Part shown: positions 17,639-26,357 of the stretch, piece after piece
How positions within the stretch are numbered: position 1 is the stretch's first letter
How the letters are laid out: every line of letters starts with the position of its first letter
Origin: Clostridiales bacterium
GTDB taxonomy: Bacteria > Bacillota > Clostridia > Oscillospirales > Oscillospiraceae
Assembly (NCBI GenBank): GCA_004555205.1
Contig: SFIY01000002.1
Location: 69,374-133,373 of the forward strand
Direction: 5' to 3'
Length of the DNA stretch: 64,000 nt
The notes under the pieces: model-generated
Told to the model about the DNA's origin: nothing
The model's input: the letters and a program-made list of their open reading frames with translations, nothing else
The model's database searches: none
Program-made: the position numbers and the translations under genes

Positions 17639-18745
17639 TCAGTTCAAATTCTCCTCAATCAAATCAACGACTTTCGCGGTGGATTTTCCCAGCTCCTCCG
17701 GCAGGAACTGCCTGCGGTACCACTCCAGATCCTCCATGGGGTAGGAATTTCCCTCGATCATCCCATAGATTTCTTCCGGCTTGCGGAAGGTAACGCGGGG
17801 CATGATCTCCGGCAGGTCGATGTTCAAGCCGTTCTCTTCTTTATACTGTTCATAGTCAAACAGGTAGTACAGTGTCTTTTTCCGCAGCGCCGCCGCCTCC
17901 AGCGCCAGGGAGGAATAGTCCGTGATAAAGTAGTCACAGATCTGCAGAAAGTCAAAGGTCTCGCCCTGGCTGTAGCGCTGCATCTGTTCGTCAAGCTCAC
18001 AGGTAAACCGCTGGTTGGGATGAAAGCGGCAGATCACGGCATATTTCTCCGGGTCAAACAGCGCCGTCAGCTCATAGGGCGGCGGCAGCACCTGCTTGCG
18101 GTAGGTGGGGCCGTAGAGCACGATGGTTTTTCCCTGCAGCTCCGGGTACTGCTCCAGCAGTTGCGCGGCTCCCTCGCTGCCCTCCAGCACCTCGTCCAGA
18201 CGGGGCAGGCCGTAGTTGCGCAGCTTCTCCTCGCCAATGTCGAACGAGGCGCAATAGTACGGGTTCCAGGCCGGTCCGCCGGCGATGACATAGTCGTAAT
18301 TGCGGTGCATCCGCACGGCGCGGGCCAGCTCGGCGCTGCGGCCCGAGGTCCGGTCCAGCGTCTGATAGCCGGACTGCTTGATCTTTCCGATGGAATGCCA
18401 AATTTGAATGACCGTCAATTCCTCCTTATGGTGCAAAAGAGAAACTGTCGGCCAGTAAGCATCTATGATACATACGCGGGAGGTGGCCATGTAGTACATA
18501 CTGCGAAGCTGCGCCCAGGCGAAGCGAAGCACGCCGTCACGGAGACCGCGAAACTGATAGCAGATCATGACGGTTTTCACCGTCGAATCTCTTCTTTTCA
18601 ATTCGTCCTCGATGCGCCGGAAATCCACCGTGACCGTGTTGGACTGTCTGCTGAAAAAGCAGACCTGATGTTTTACGGGGAACCGCTTCATCAGCCAATA
18701 CAGGCCCTCGGCGAGCCATGTGGCAACAGAAATCAATATGTGCAC
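17639..18745 (-). CDS. CDP-glycerol glycerophosphotransferase family protein
   Basis: A 368-residue membrane-associated polymerase of the TagB/TagF family, which primes or extends teichoic acids from CDP-glycerol or CDP-ribitol. Family motifs are visible: IQIWHSIGKIKQ (~residue 112), YGPTYR (~205), CRFHPNQ (~240) and ITDYSSLALEAAALRK (~285). It lies between the ABC exporter genes and the nucleotidyltransferase. The actual polyol or sugar is not determined. Confidence 0.9.
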   Translation of the reverse strand: MHILISVATWLAEGLYWLMKRFPVKHQVCFFSRQSNTVTVDFRRIEDELKRRDSTVKTVMICYQFRGLRDGVLRFAWAQLRSMYYMATSRVCIIDAYWPTVSLLHHKEELTVIQIWHSIGKIKQSGYQTLDRTSGRSAELARAVRMHRNYDYVIAGGPAWNPYYCASFDIGEEKLRNYGLPRLDEVLEGSEGAAQLLEQYPELQGKTIVLYGPTYRKQVLPPPYELTALFDPEKYAVICRFHPNQRFTCELDEQMQRYSQGETFDFLQICDYFITDYSSLALEAAALRKKTLYYLFDYEQYKEENGLNIDLPEIMPRVTFRKPEEIYGMIEGNSYPMEDLEWYRRQFLPEELGKSTAKVVDLIEENLN

Positions 18746-18776
18746 TTTTTTACACCGCCATATGTTTTTTTCAGCT

Positions 18777-19517
18777 TTAGATTTGCTTAATCATATCCTC
18801 ATAGTAGGCAGCCGCCTCGTTCACGCCGCCGTCAAAGACGACTTTGCCGTGGCGCAGCACGATGCCGCGCTTGCAGAATGCCTTGGCCTCATTGACCGAA
18901 TGGGTCACGAACAAAAAGGTCACGCCGCTCTCCATGATCTCGTTCACCTTGGCCCGGCACTTGGCGCGGAACCGCTGGTCGCCCACGCTCAGCGCCTCGT
19001 CCACGATCAGAATGTCGGGGCGGATATTGGCGTTGATGGCAAAGCCCAGGCGGGCCTTCATACCGCTGGAATAGGTGCGGATGGGCTGGTCGATATAGCT
19101 GCCCAGGTCCGCAAATTTGATGATGTCGCCCTCGATCCGCTTGATCTCCTCGGTTTTGATGCCCTGCACCTCACCGCGGAAATAGATATTCTCCCGTCCG
19201 GTCAGCTCCGGGTCAAAACCGGCGCCCAGCTCCAGCAGGGCGCTGACGCGGCCGTTGACACGAATCCGGCCCGTGGTGGGGAAGGCCACGCCGGTAATCA
19301 TCTTCAAAATGGTGGATTTACCGGCGCCGTTGCGTCCGAACAGCGCCACCGCCTCACCGCGCCGGATGGTCAGCGATACATCGTTGATGGCCTGTTTCAG
19401 CTCCGCCGACGCTTTCCTGCCGAGGAAGGTGCGCAGGCGGGCCTTCTCACTTTTGCACAGGCGGTAGACCTTCGTTACATTTTTTAATTGAATGGCAATA
19501 TCATTGCTCTGTGTCAT
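18777..19517 (-). CDS. tagH: ABC-2 polysaccharide/teichoic acid exporter ATP-binding protein (TagH/RfbB-like)
   Basis: A 246-residue ATPase with Walker A GRNGAGKST, the family-specific ELGAGFDPELTGRENIYF, signature YSSGMKARL, Walker B ILIVDEALSVGD and H-loop VTHS. The ELGxGF.xELTGrENI motif marks the KpsT/Wzt/TagH group. It lacks the long C-terminal extension of Bacillus TagH. It forms an exporter with the permease encoded just upstream. Confidence 0.9.
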   Translation of the reverse strand: MTQSNDIAIQLKNVTKVYRLCKSEKARLRTFLGRKASAELKQAINDVSLTIRRGEAVALFGRNGAGKSTILKMITGVAFPTTGRIRVNGRVSALLELGAGFDPELTGRENIYFRGEVQGIKTEEIKRIEGDIIKFADLGSYIDQPIRTYSSGMKARLGFAINANIRPDILIVDEALSVGDQRFRAKCRAKVNEIMESGVTFLFVTHSVNEAKAFCKRGIVLRHGKVVFDGGVNEAAAYYEDMIKQI

Positions 19518-19531
19518 AACTGCTGCTCTCC

Positions 19532-20338
19532 TTAGAGTACATCCGGGATTTCCTTAACCAGCTTCTTATATGCCCACAGCGCCAGCAGGACCATCACGAA
19601 AAATACAATGCCGAAATTACGGAATTCGCGGGCTCTTTCCCAGAACCACACTTTGTTGATAAACGCATTTCTGTAGCCGTTCACGATAATGGTGATCGGG
19701 TTGATATGGAGGACCCTCTTGAAGAAGACATTATTGATCGCTCCTGCGTCATACAGGATGCCGGACATCCAGAACACCACCATCGTTGACGACTGCACCA
19801 GATGCATAAAGTCCTTGCTCAGCACGGAGATCATGCCCGCGAACAGGGACCACGCCGTGGAGAACAGGAACAGCATGAGGATATACAGCGGAAGCTGCAG
19901 CCAGTAGATGTCAGGCGCATGGCCGCTGAGAATGAAGATCAGCATAACGGCCAGCAAAACCACAAGATGTGTGGTCATATGCGACAGGTTGATGATCGTG
20001 GGAATGGTGGAGACCGGATAGCGGATCTTCGTGACCAGATAGCTGTACTTGCGGATGGAGCTGGCGCCGGCGGTAAATACCGCGGAGAAATAGAACCAGG
20101 GCGAAATACCGGCAATCAGCCACAGGAAGAAGGAGTACTCACCTACCGGCCTGCTCACACGCAGGCCGATGGAGAAGGCGAAGTAGTAAGTAGCGATGGT
20201 GATGGCGGGGCGGATCACGGCCCAGGCCCAGCCCAGGGCAGCGCCCTTATAGGTCTTGATCAGGTCGGCCTTTGCCAGTTTAAAGATCTGTTTTCTGTAC
20301 TTATAGTGATCTTTTAAAATTTCTCTGATAACTTTCAC
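19532..20338 (-). CDS. tagG: ABC-2 polysaccharide/teichoic acid exporter permease (TagG-like)
   Basis: A 268-residue ABC-2 permease with six hydrophobic segments, beginning with a basic cytoplasmic region (DHYKYRKQIFKLAKADLIKT) typical of TagG/Wzm/KpsM. The C-terminal segment includes HINPITIIVNGYRNAF, conserved in this family. It is placed upstream of its ATPase with a 14-bp gap. It would flip the lipid-linked polymer across the membrane. Confidence 0.9.
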   Translation of the reverse strand: MKVIREILKDHYKYRKQIFKLAKADLIKTYKGAALGWAWAVIRPAITIATYYFAFSIGLRVSRPVGEYSFFLWLIAGISPWFYFSAVFTAGASSIRKYSYLVTKIRYPVSTIPTIINLSHMTTHLVVLLAVMLIFILSGHAPDIYWLQLPLYILMLFLFSTAWSLFAGMISVLSKDFMHLVQSSTMVVFWMSGILYDAGAINNVFFKRVLHINPITIIVNGYRNAFINKVWFWERAREFRNFGIVFFVMVLLALWAYKKLVKEIPDVL

Positions 20339-20375
20339 GATAAACCTCGAAATCTATTGTCTTACGGCACAATGA

Positions 20376-20403
20376 AGCGCAGTCCCTTTCAAAGGATTGC
20401 GCT
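20376..20403 (-). terminator. weak hairpin after the sugar transferase gene
   Basis: AGCGCAGTCC / GGATTGCGCT forms a 10-bp stem with one G·U pair and an 8-base loop, just after the sugar transferase stop. No U-tract follows, so it is more likely a partial terminator or mRNA stabiliser within the operon. Confidence 0.35.
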
Positions 20404-20404
20404 G

Positions 20405-21040
20405 TCATTTTGCGCCTTTTTGTGTCAGCGTAACCGGAATCGTCTTAATCAAGCAGTGCAGATCAAGCTTAATGGAACGCTTGCGCGCATACTCGGCATC
20501 CACTTTTGCTTTGTCCTTATAATACAGGTCGTCCCGTCCCTGCACCTGCGCAAGGCCGGTAATGCCCGGGCGGCAGTCGAACACGCCGTACTGGGCACGC
20601 AGGGCATTGAGCTTGCGTTCCGTGGTGCAGACCGGACGGAAGCCCACAAAGGACATCTCGCCCCTGAGGACATTGAGCAGCTGAGGCAGTTCATCCAGGC
20701 TTGTCTTCCTGAGAAACGCGCCCAGCCGCGTAATATACCTGTCGGCATCGTTGAACTGGGAGGTCGGCATATCGTGGGGCGCCGACTGGTACATGGTGCG
20801 GAACTTATACACTTTAAAGGTTTTGCCGTACTGTCCCACGCGGGTTTGGGTAAACAAAGCCGGACCGGGCGAATCCAATCTGATCAAAAGCGCGATCAGC
20901 AGTAACGGCAGCAGCAAAATAATCAGCAAAAACAGGGAGAACAAGAAGTCAAAGCTGTATTTGATGCAAAGGAAAGCACGCAGTTTACGGTCTTTTTTCA
21001 TTGCATTGCAGTTAGATTTATCATCTTTGGATTCGTTCAT
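20405..21040 (-). CDS. undecaprenyl-phosphate sugar transferase (bacterial sugar transferase family)
   Basis: A 211-residue priming glycosyl-phosphate transferase (WcaJ/EpsL/PglC-like): one N-terminal membrane hairpin (residues ~28-55), then GPALFTQTRVG, VYKFRTM, KTSLDELPQLLNVLRGEMSFVG and PGITGLAQVQGRD, the family core with the catalytic Asp-Glu pair. It transfers a sugar-1-phosphate to the lipid carrier and starts the polymer. The start was set at the ATG at 21040 after CAAGGAGT; upstream in-frame codons lie outside any site. It is first in the envelope operon. Confidence 0.9.
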   Translation of the reverse strand: MNESKDDKSNCNAMKKDRKLRAFLCIKYSFDFLFSLFLLIILLLPLLLIALLIRLDSPGPALFTQTRVGQYGKTFKVYKFRTMYQSAPHDMPTSQFNDADRYITRLGAFLRKTSLDELPQLLNVLRGEMSFVGFRPVCTTERKLNALRAQYGVFDCRPGITGLAQVQGRDDLYYKDKAKVDAEYARKRSIKLDLHCLIKTIPVTLTQKGAK

Positions 21041-21223
21041 TTCAGGTACTCCTTGCTTTTCGACTAAAGGCGTCATCCTCGCCCTCCTCCCGAAACAGCG
21101 TTCCCGCAGATTGCCCGCAATAAGGTGGATCAACGGCCGGGTCTGTCTATCCGGCAAAACGCATGGTTTTTACGATTTTCAGTATCATAAAACAAGATAT
21201 GCATACTGCGCTCATTCTTGTGT

Positions 21224-21252
21224 ATTATACTGCTTATTTCTATATAAATCAA
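21224..21252 (-). promoter_or_regulatory. sigma-A promoter of the envelope-polymer operon
   Basis: On the minus strand TTGATT, a 17-bp spacer and TATAAT. The predicted start leaves a leader of about 180 nt before the sugar transferase ATG. The rest of 21041-21502 is AT-rich; I see no gene in it, only a short CCCGCTTGCGGG palindrome near 21430. Confidence 0.75.
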
Positions 21253-21502
21253 GTGCAATTAACAATTCACCGCCTGATAATCCAACATTTTCATTTGTCG
21301 CGGTGTTGTTTCTGCAAGTAAATATTGCCTTGAAAATGACGCATTCATACCAAATTTTTCATATTACATTTTTATTTTCCGCCTTTTGTTATCACAAAAA
21401 TTACCAAGTGTCAAATTCGCATATTCGCCCGCTTGCGGGAAAAGATATGTTTGCGATACCCAACGAGCGTATTGCTCAATCAAACGAAAGGAGATTTGGA
21501 TC

Positions 21503-21700
21503 ATGTCTAGCAAGAACAGCAACAAACTGAACATTCCCGAGGCTCGTGCCGCCATGGATAAGTTCAAGATGGAAGCTGCCAACGAAGTTGGCGTGAACCT
21601 GAAGGAAGGTTACAACGGCGACCTGACCTCCCGCGAGGCCGGTTCCGTCGGCGGCCAGATGGTCAAGAAGATGATCGAGTCCTACGAGAAGAATCTGTAA
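21503..21700 (+). CDS. small acid-soluble spore protein, alpha/beta type
   Basis: A 65-residue SASP. It has the GPR protease region MEAANEVGV followed by LTSREAGSVGGQMVKKMIE, conserved in alpha/beta SASPs that coat and protect spore DNA. It starts at the ATG 21503 after GAAAGGAGA; the longer frame upstream is not coding. It is monocistronic with its own strong terminator. Expression is expected in the forespore, but I could not identify a convincing sigma-G promoter. It shows that the organism is a spore former. Confidence 0.95.
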   Translation: MSSKNSNKLNIPEARAAMDKFKMEAANEVGVNLKEGYNGDLTSREAGSVGGQMVKKMIESYEKNL

Positions 21701-21715
21701 GGACTGCTTGAATAA

Positions 21716-21746
21716 AAGGAAGGTGCCGCAAGGTACCTTCCTTTTT
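21716..21746 (+). terminator. intrinsic terminator of the SASP gene
   Basis: AAGGAAGGTGCC, GCAA tetraloop, GGTACCTTCCTT, then TTT. The stem is 12 bp with one G·U pair. Confidence 0.92.
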
Positions 21747-21825
21747 CAGACCCTCAAAAAAGCGGCAGCACCGTTTTTCGGAAGCCCCACAGCCGCCTGC
21801 GCACGGCAAACGCCGCGAATCCTTC

Positions 21826-22260
21826 TTACAGAGCGCCGCACAGCAGGCAAACGCCTGCCAGCGCCAGCATCTGGGGCTTTTCCCACCGCTGCCAGTCATC
21901 CGGCAGGGCGATCTCCTGCACCTCCACGGTCTCGCCGCGCAGATCGGTCAATTGCCGCTGCACGCTGAGCATCAAACGGGTGTCCATGCTGGACAGCGTC
22001 AGGGTGTTGCGTCCGCCCAGGCCGTAGCTGACCACCTGCCGGGCACGCACACCGCCGGGACACACGCCCTCCGGCAGCAGCAGCGTATCGCAGCGCAGGA
22101 ACAGCTCGCCCAGCCGTGCCGCCCCCTCCGTATTCAGCGCGCACAGCTTCCAGCGCCGCGCCGTCAGCGCCGCCGTATTGCGCAGAAGGCTCACTTCACG
22201 GGGCAATTCCCGTTCAAAGGGCGTTCCCAGCGCACAAAAATAGGCACAGGATTCCATCAT
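21826..22260 (-). CDS. hypothetical protein
   Basis: A protein of about 144 residues I do not recognise. The start was taken at the ATG pair 22257-22260 behind GGTGAGGTGAAG; further upstream codons run into the divergent promoter region. It is cysteine-rich at both ends (ESCAYFCAL at the start, GVCLLCGAL at the end) and has a central DTLLLPEGVCPGG then VVSYGLGGRNTLTLSSM segment, the latter suggesting a Rossmann-like or dehydratase-type glycine loop. No signal peptide or membrane segment. It is divergent to the DUF5662 gene. Confidence 0.6.
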   Translation of the reverse strand: MMESCAYFCALGTPFERELPREVSLLRNTAALTARRWKLCALNTEGAARLGELFLRCDTLLLPEGVCPGGVRARQVVSYGLGGRNTLTLSSMDTRLMLSVQRQLTDLRGETVEVQEIALPDDWQRWEKPQMLALAGVCLLCGAL

Positions 22261-22365
22261 CTTCACCTCACCTTGTATTTTCTGCCGCCGGCAGAAATTT
22301 ATGCTGTGCTTTCGGCAAATTTGTGCTATACTATATCCATCGTTACCCGCAAAGGAGGCCGCGCC

Positions 22366-22908
22366 GTGCATATTCTCGCCCATTTACATACCGTCAACCG
22401 CCATCGCGCCTTAGTGTGCCGCTACTGCATGAAGCTGGGCCTGGTGTGGCAGGGTCTGACCCACGATCTGAGCAAGTACAGCCCCACCGAGTTCTGGCGC
22501 AGCGCCAAATATTACCTGGGCTACCGCAGTCCCAACGACAACGAGCGCATGACCACCGGCGTCAGCCTGTCGTGGCTGCACCACAAGGGCCGCAACCGCC
22601 ACCATTTCGAGTACTGGATCGACTACCGTCTGGACAAGGACGGCAAGATCTTCATGGGCGGCTGCAAGATGCCCAAGAAGTATGTGGCGGAGATGTTCTG
22701 CGACCGGATCGCCGCCTGCCGCGTCTATCAGGGCGACAGGTACACTGACGCCTCGGCCTACGACTACATCCAGCACTCCAAAGGCAGCATCTGGTTCCAT
22801 GAGGAGACCTACGCCCTCATCGAGCGCTGGCTGCTGCTGCTGAAGGAGGAGGGCGAGGAGAGGGCCTTTGCCCGGATCCGCGAGGAATTGAAGGACCCCG
22901 ACTATTGA
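22366..22908 (+). CDS. DUF5662 family protein
   Basis: A 180-residue protein matching the DUF5662 pattern: HLHTVNRHRALVCRYCMKLGL, WQGLTHDLSKYSPTEFW, SWLHHKGRNRHHFEYW, KMPKKYVAEMFCDRIAA. The many conserved His and Asp residues (HDLSKYS, HHKGRNRHH) suggest an HD-like metal site, but function is unknown. The start was taken as GTG at 22366, 7 bp after AAAGGAGG; no ATG fits. Common in Firmicutes and phages. Confidence 0.85.
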   Translation: MHILAHLHTVNRHRALVCRYCMKLGLVWQGLTHDLSKYSPTEFWRSAKYYLGYRSPNDNERMTTGVSLSWLHHKGRNRHHFEYWIDYRLDKDGKIFMGGCKMPKKYVAEMFCDRIAACRVYQGDRYTDASAYDYIQHSKGSIWFHEETYALIERWLLLLKEEGEERAFARIREELKDPDY

Positions 22909-23026
22909 CAAATACCCAAACTTTGTTAAGAATAAAACGACCTTATTTTGCACATATTTCTTGCTTTTTGGCAACTTTCGTTATAAAATAGTCGGTGAAC
23001 TTTCACTGAGAGGTAGACTGATCGAG

Positions 23027-23914
23027 ATGAGCAACCCGTACAAGACCCGCGAAGGCGGCGCCACCGTCACCGTCTTTGTGCCCTATGACTGCCAGAACAA
23101 CTGTCCGTTCTGCATCAACAAAAAAGAATACGCTGATGTGAGCAGCTTCAGCTTGGATAAGATTATCGAAAGCATCCGCACCATGGACGCCATCACGCCC
23201 CGCTGCGACTTCGTGTTCACCGGCGGTGAGCCGCTGGCGGATCTGGTGTCTTTGCAGAAGATGCTGGACGCCATTCCCACCACCCACAAGGTATACATCA
23301 ACACCACCTTCCCCCGTCAGGCGCGCACCGGCTTTGACGAAATGATCGACTTTACCCGGCGCAACAGGGATAAGATCACCTGCATGAACATCTCCCGCCA
23401 TCTGGTGAAATATGTGGAGGAATCCCCCGATGAGGTGCTGGGCCGGATCGCCTGTCCCACCCGCATCAACTGCGTGCTGTATAAGCACTATCCGGCGGAC
23501 AAGCTGCCCGCCTATGTCGAGCGCTTCCTGCCCTACGGCATTCCCATCCAGTTCCGCTACGACTATACCGAGACCACGCCGGAGAATCTGTATGAGGAGG
23601 ACCATGACCCCATTTTGCAGGATCTGAAGCGGCTGTTCACCTATAAGGGGCTGGACGGCTGCCGTATGCGCAACGGCTTCCATTTTGCGTATAAGGGTCT
23701 GCACATGACCTATCATAAAACGCTGCCCTATTCCACCATCACGGAAACGGACGAAAACGGCGTGACCTACGACATTTTGTACGACATCCTCATCAAGCAG
23801 AACGGCGAGATCCACAGCGATTGGACCGGCGTACGGATGGATGTGGAGAAGTACCGCCATGTGGTCTTTGAGCCCTACGATCTGAAGGTCCTGAACGGCA
23901 CCGTAGATTACTGA
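23027..23914 (+). CDS. radical SAM protein
   Basis: A 295-residue radical SAM enzyme. The cluster motif is C22-x3-C26-x2-C29 (DCQNNCPFC), with FTGGEPLAD as the SAM-binding GGE motif around residue 65. There is no extra C-terminal Fe-S cysteine cluster, so it is not a SPASM/twitch peptide-maturing type by that test. Substrate unknown; no partner gene is adjacent. The ribosome site is weak (GAGAGG 13 bp upstream). It is closed by a strong terminator. Confidence 0.85.
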   Translation: MSNPYKTREGGATVTVFVPYDCQNNCPFCINKKEYADVSSFSLDKIIESIRTMDAITPRCDFVFTGGEPLADLVSLQKMLDAIPTTHKVYINTTFPRQARTGFDEMIDFTRRNRDKITCMNISRHLVKYVEESPDEVLGRIACPTRINCVLYKHYPADKLPAYVERFLPYGIPIQFRYDYTETTPENLYEEDHDPILQDLKRLFTYKGLDGCRMRNGFHFAYKGLHMTYHKTLPYSTITETDENGVTYDILYDILIKQNGEIHSDWTGVRMDVEKYRHVVFEPYDLKVLNGTVDY

Positions 23915-23923
23915 TACGATACA

Positions 23924-23949
23924 AACGGCGCCCGTTTGGGCGCCGTTTT
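23924..23949 (+). terminator. intrinsic terminator of the radical SAM gene
   Basis: AACGGCGCCC, loop GTTT, GGGCGCCGTT, then TTC. A perfect 10-bp GC-rich stem 10 bp after the stop codon. Confidence 0.88.
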
Positions 23950-23979
23950 CTATTCTCAAGGCAAAGCCCCAACATACGA

Positions 23980-24010
23980 AACACCGGCACTCTTTACGAG
24001 TGCCGGTGTT
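23980..24010 (-). terminator. hairpin terminator after nfnB
   Basis: A perfect 13-bp stem (AACACCGGCACTC / GAGTGCCGGTGTT) with a 5-base loop between convergent genes. U-tracts are modest on both strands (TT then TCG on minus, TTATTAT on plus); it probably works in both directions. Confidence 0.75.
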
Positions 24011-24034
24011 ATTATGTTTCATATGTAGCTTGCC

Positions 24035-25426
24035 TTACTTACCGCTCAGATACTCGTCAATGGACTTGGCACCCAGCTTACCGGCGCCCATGGCCAGAAT
24101 GACGGTAGCCGCGCCGGTCACGGCGTCGCCGCCGGCGTACACACCCTCGCGGGAGGTCAGGCCGTCCTCGTTGACGATGATGCCGCCCTTCCTGTTCACC
24201 TCCAGGCCCTTGGTGGTGGACTTAATCAGCGGGTTGGGGCTGGTGCCCAGGGACATGATGACCGCGTCCACCGCCAGCTCGAACTCGCTGCCTGCCTTCT
24301 CCACGGGGCGGCGGCGTCCGGAGGCGTCCGGCTCACCCAGCTCCATTTCGATGCAGGTCATGGAGGCCACGCAGCCGTCGTCATCGCCGTTGATCTTCAC
24401 GGGATTGTTCAGGGTCTTGAAGATGATACCCTCCTCGATGGCGTGCTCCACCTCCTCATGACGGGCAGGCAGCTCCTCCATGCCGCGGCGGTACACCACG
24501 TACACCTCGGCGCCCAGACGCTTGGAGCAGCGGGCCGCGTCCATGGCCACGTTGCCGCCGCCGACCACGGCCACCTTCTTGCCCTTGAGGTCCATGATGG
24601 GCGTATCGCTGTCCTCGCGGTAGGCCTTCATCAGGTTGATACGGGTCAGGAACTCGTTGGCGGAGTACACGCCCTTCAGGTTCTCGCCGGGGATGTTCAT
24701 AAACATGGGCAGACCTGCGCCGGAGCCCACAAACACGGCCTCAAAGCCGTTTTCCTCCATCAGCTCGTCAATGGTGATGGTGCGGCCCACCACGGTGTTG
24801 GTCTCCACCTTCACGCCCATGGCGATCAGGCCGTCCACTTCCTTCTGCACGATGGCCTTGGGCAGACGGAACTCGGGAATACCGTACACCAGCACGCCGC
24901 CGGCCAGATGCAGCGCCTCATACACGGTGACCTGATAGCCCTTCTTGGCCAGGTCGCCTGCGCAGGTCAGACCCGCAGGGCCGGAGCCCACCACGGCCAC
25001 CTTGTGACCGTTGGAGGCGGGCACGGCGGCTGTTTCGGCGGCATGGGCGTTGTGCCAGTCAGCCACAAAGCGCTCCAGACGGCCGATCCCCACGGCCTCA
25101 CCCTTCACACCGCGGATGCAGTACTTCTCGCACTGGGTCTCCTGGGGGCAGACACGGCCGCAGACGGCGGGCAGAGAGCTGGTCTCGTGAATGACCTGAT
25201 AGGCGCCCTCGTAGTCCTTCTCGGTGATCTTCTTGATAAATTCAGGAATCTTTACATTGACGGGGCAGCCGCCCACGCAGGGATGGTTCTTGCAGTTGAG
25301 GCAGCGCGCCGCTTCATCCAGCGCCTGCTCCTCGGTGTAGCCCAGCGCGACTTCCAGGAAATTCTTATTACGGACATTGGGGTCCTGAGAGGGCATCTCG
25401 TTCTTCTTCAAACTCATATTCGCCAT
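24035..25426 (-). CDS. nfnB: NfnB / glutamate synthase small subunit-like flavoprotein
   Basis: A 463-residue protein of the GltD/NfnB/SudA family. It has N-terminal Fe-S cysteines (CLNCKNHPCVGGCPVNVKIPEF, CGRVCPQETQCEKYC), the FAD loop VVGSGPAGLTCAGDLAKKG, the NAD(P) loop VVGGGNVAMDAARC and the C-terminal YAGGDAVTGAATV. Paired with NfnA it forms electron-bifurcating NADH-dependent ferredoxin:NADP+ oxidoreductase. Automated annotation often calls it gltA, but no glutamate synthase large subunit is adjacent. The start was set at the ATG at 25426, after CAGGAGGTCAAGTAAC, 1 bp after the nfnA stop. Confidence 0.92.
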   Translation of the reverse strand: MANMSLKKNEMPSQDPNVRNKNFLEVALGYTEEQALDEAARCLNCKNHPCVGGCPVNVKIPEFIKKITEKDYEGAYQVIHETSSLPAVCGRVCPQETQCEKYCIRGVKGEAVGIGRLERFVADWHNAHAAETAAVPASNGHKVAVVGSGPAGLTCAGDLAKKGYQVTVYEALHLAGGVLVYGIPEFRLPKAIVQKEVDGLIAMGVKVETNTVVGRTITIDELMEENGFEAVFVGSGAGLPMFMNIPGENLKGVYSANEFLTRINLMKAYREDSDTPIMDLKGKKVAVVGGGNVAMDAARCSKRLGAEVYVVYRRGMEELPARHEEVEHAIEEGIIFKTLNNPVKINGDDDGCVASMTCIEMELGEPDASGRRRPVEKAGSEFELAVDAVIMSLGTSPNPLIKSTTKGLEVNRKGGIIVNEDGLTSREGVYAGGDAVTGAATVILAMGAGKLGAKSIDEYLSGK

Positions 25427-25427
25427 G

Positions 25428-26270
25428 TTACTTGACCTCCTGCTCGTAGAGATGACAGACTTCCTCGTGCTTATGTACCTCAAACTCCCGGTACATCTGG
25501 TTGCGCTTGACCGCCAGGTCCCAGTCCACCTTGTGGCCGTCGAAGTCGGGGCCGTCAACGCAGGCAAACTTGGTCTCGCCGCCTACCGTCAGACGGCAGC
25601 CGCCGCACATGCCGGTACCGTCGATCATGATGGGGCTCATGGACACGGTGGTGGGCACGCCGTAAGGCTCGGTGGTCTTGCAGACGAACTTCATCATGAC
25701 CATGGGGCCGATGGCGAAGATCTCATCGTACCGGTTGCCCTCGTCCAGCAGCTCCTTGAGCGCCTCGGTGACCAGACCCTTCTGGCCGTAGCTGCCGTCA
25801 TCGGTGCAGACCTTCAGCACGGAGGACACGGCTTTGAACTTGTCTTCCAGAATCACAACATCCTTGTTCTTGAAACCGACCACCGCGTGGACCTCCGCGC
25901 CGCAGTCGTGGAACTTCTTCAAAACGGGGTATGCAATGGCGCAGCCCACACCGCCGCCGACCACGCAGACCTTCTTCTTGCCCTCGGTTTCCGTGGGCTT
26001 GCCCAGGGGGCCCACGAAGTCATGCAGGCAGTCGCCCTGCTGCTTGTGGCTGAGCTTCTCGGTGGTAGCGCCGACAGTCTGGACAATAATGGTAACGGTA
26101 CCCTTTTCACGGTCATAATCGTGAATGGTAATGGGGATCCGTTCACCGTTCTCATCCACGCGCAGGATGATAAACTGGCCGGGCTGTGCTTTCTTGGCGA
26201 CCATAGGCGCCTCGATCTCGTACAGGATCACGGTGGGCTTCAAAGCCTCTTTCGTCACGATACGATACAT
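25428..26270 (-). CDS. nfnA: NfnA, ferredoxin-NADP+ reductase subunit alpha
   Basis: A 280-residue FNR-like flavoprotein: FAD-binding barrel (QPGQFIILRV), NAD-binding loop VVGGGVGCAIAYPVLK and a C-terminal [2Fe-2S] site (GTGMCGGCRLTVGG then FACVDGPDFDGH). This matches NfnA/sulfide dehydrogenase beta subunits and not generic PyrK. NfnAB couples NADH and reduced ferredoxin oxidation to NADP+ reduction in anaerobes. It precedes nfnB with a 1-bp gap. Confidence 0.93.
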   Translation of the reverse strand: MYRIVTKEALKPTVILYEIEAPMVAKKAQPGQFIILRVDENGERIPITIHDYDREKGTVTIIVQTVGATTEKLSHKQQGDCLHDFVGPLGKPTETEGKKKVCVVGGGVGCAIAYPVLKKFHDCGAEVHAVVGFKNKDVVILEDKFKAVSSVLKVCTDDGSYGQKGLVTEALKELLDEGNRYDEIFAIGPMVMMKFVCKTTEPYGVPTTVSMSPIMIDGTGMCGGCRLTVGGETKFACVDGPDFDGHKVDWDLAVKRNQMYREFEVHKHEEVCHLYEQEVK

Positions 26271-26357
26271 ACTCTTTCCTCTTTTCTGATTTAATGAGTC
26301 CGTCGCTTTTCCTTCTTGTCCATGAGGCGATCCTCAAACCGCTCACTTCACGCATAT

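Noticed and set aside
21340..21500. sigma-G promoter of the SASP gene
   Set aside because: CATATTA at 21360 resembles a sigma-G -10, but no G-M-A-T-R box lies 17-18 bp upstream.
24035..26270. Glutamate synthase operon (gltAB)
   Set aside because: No large glutamate synthase subunit is present; the partner is an FNR-like [2Fe-2S] protein, which defines NfnAB.
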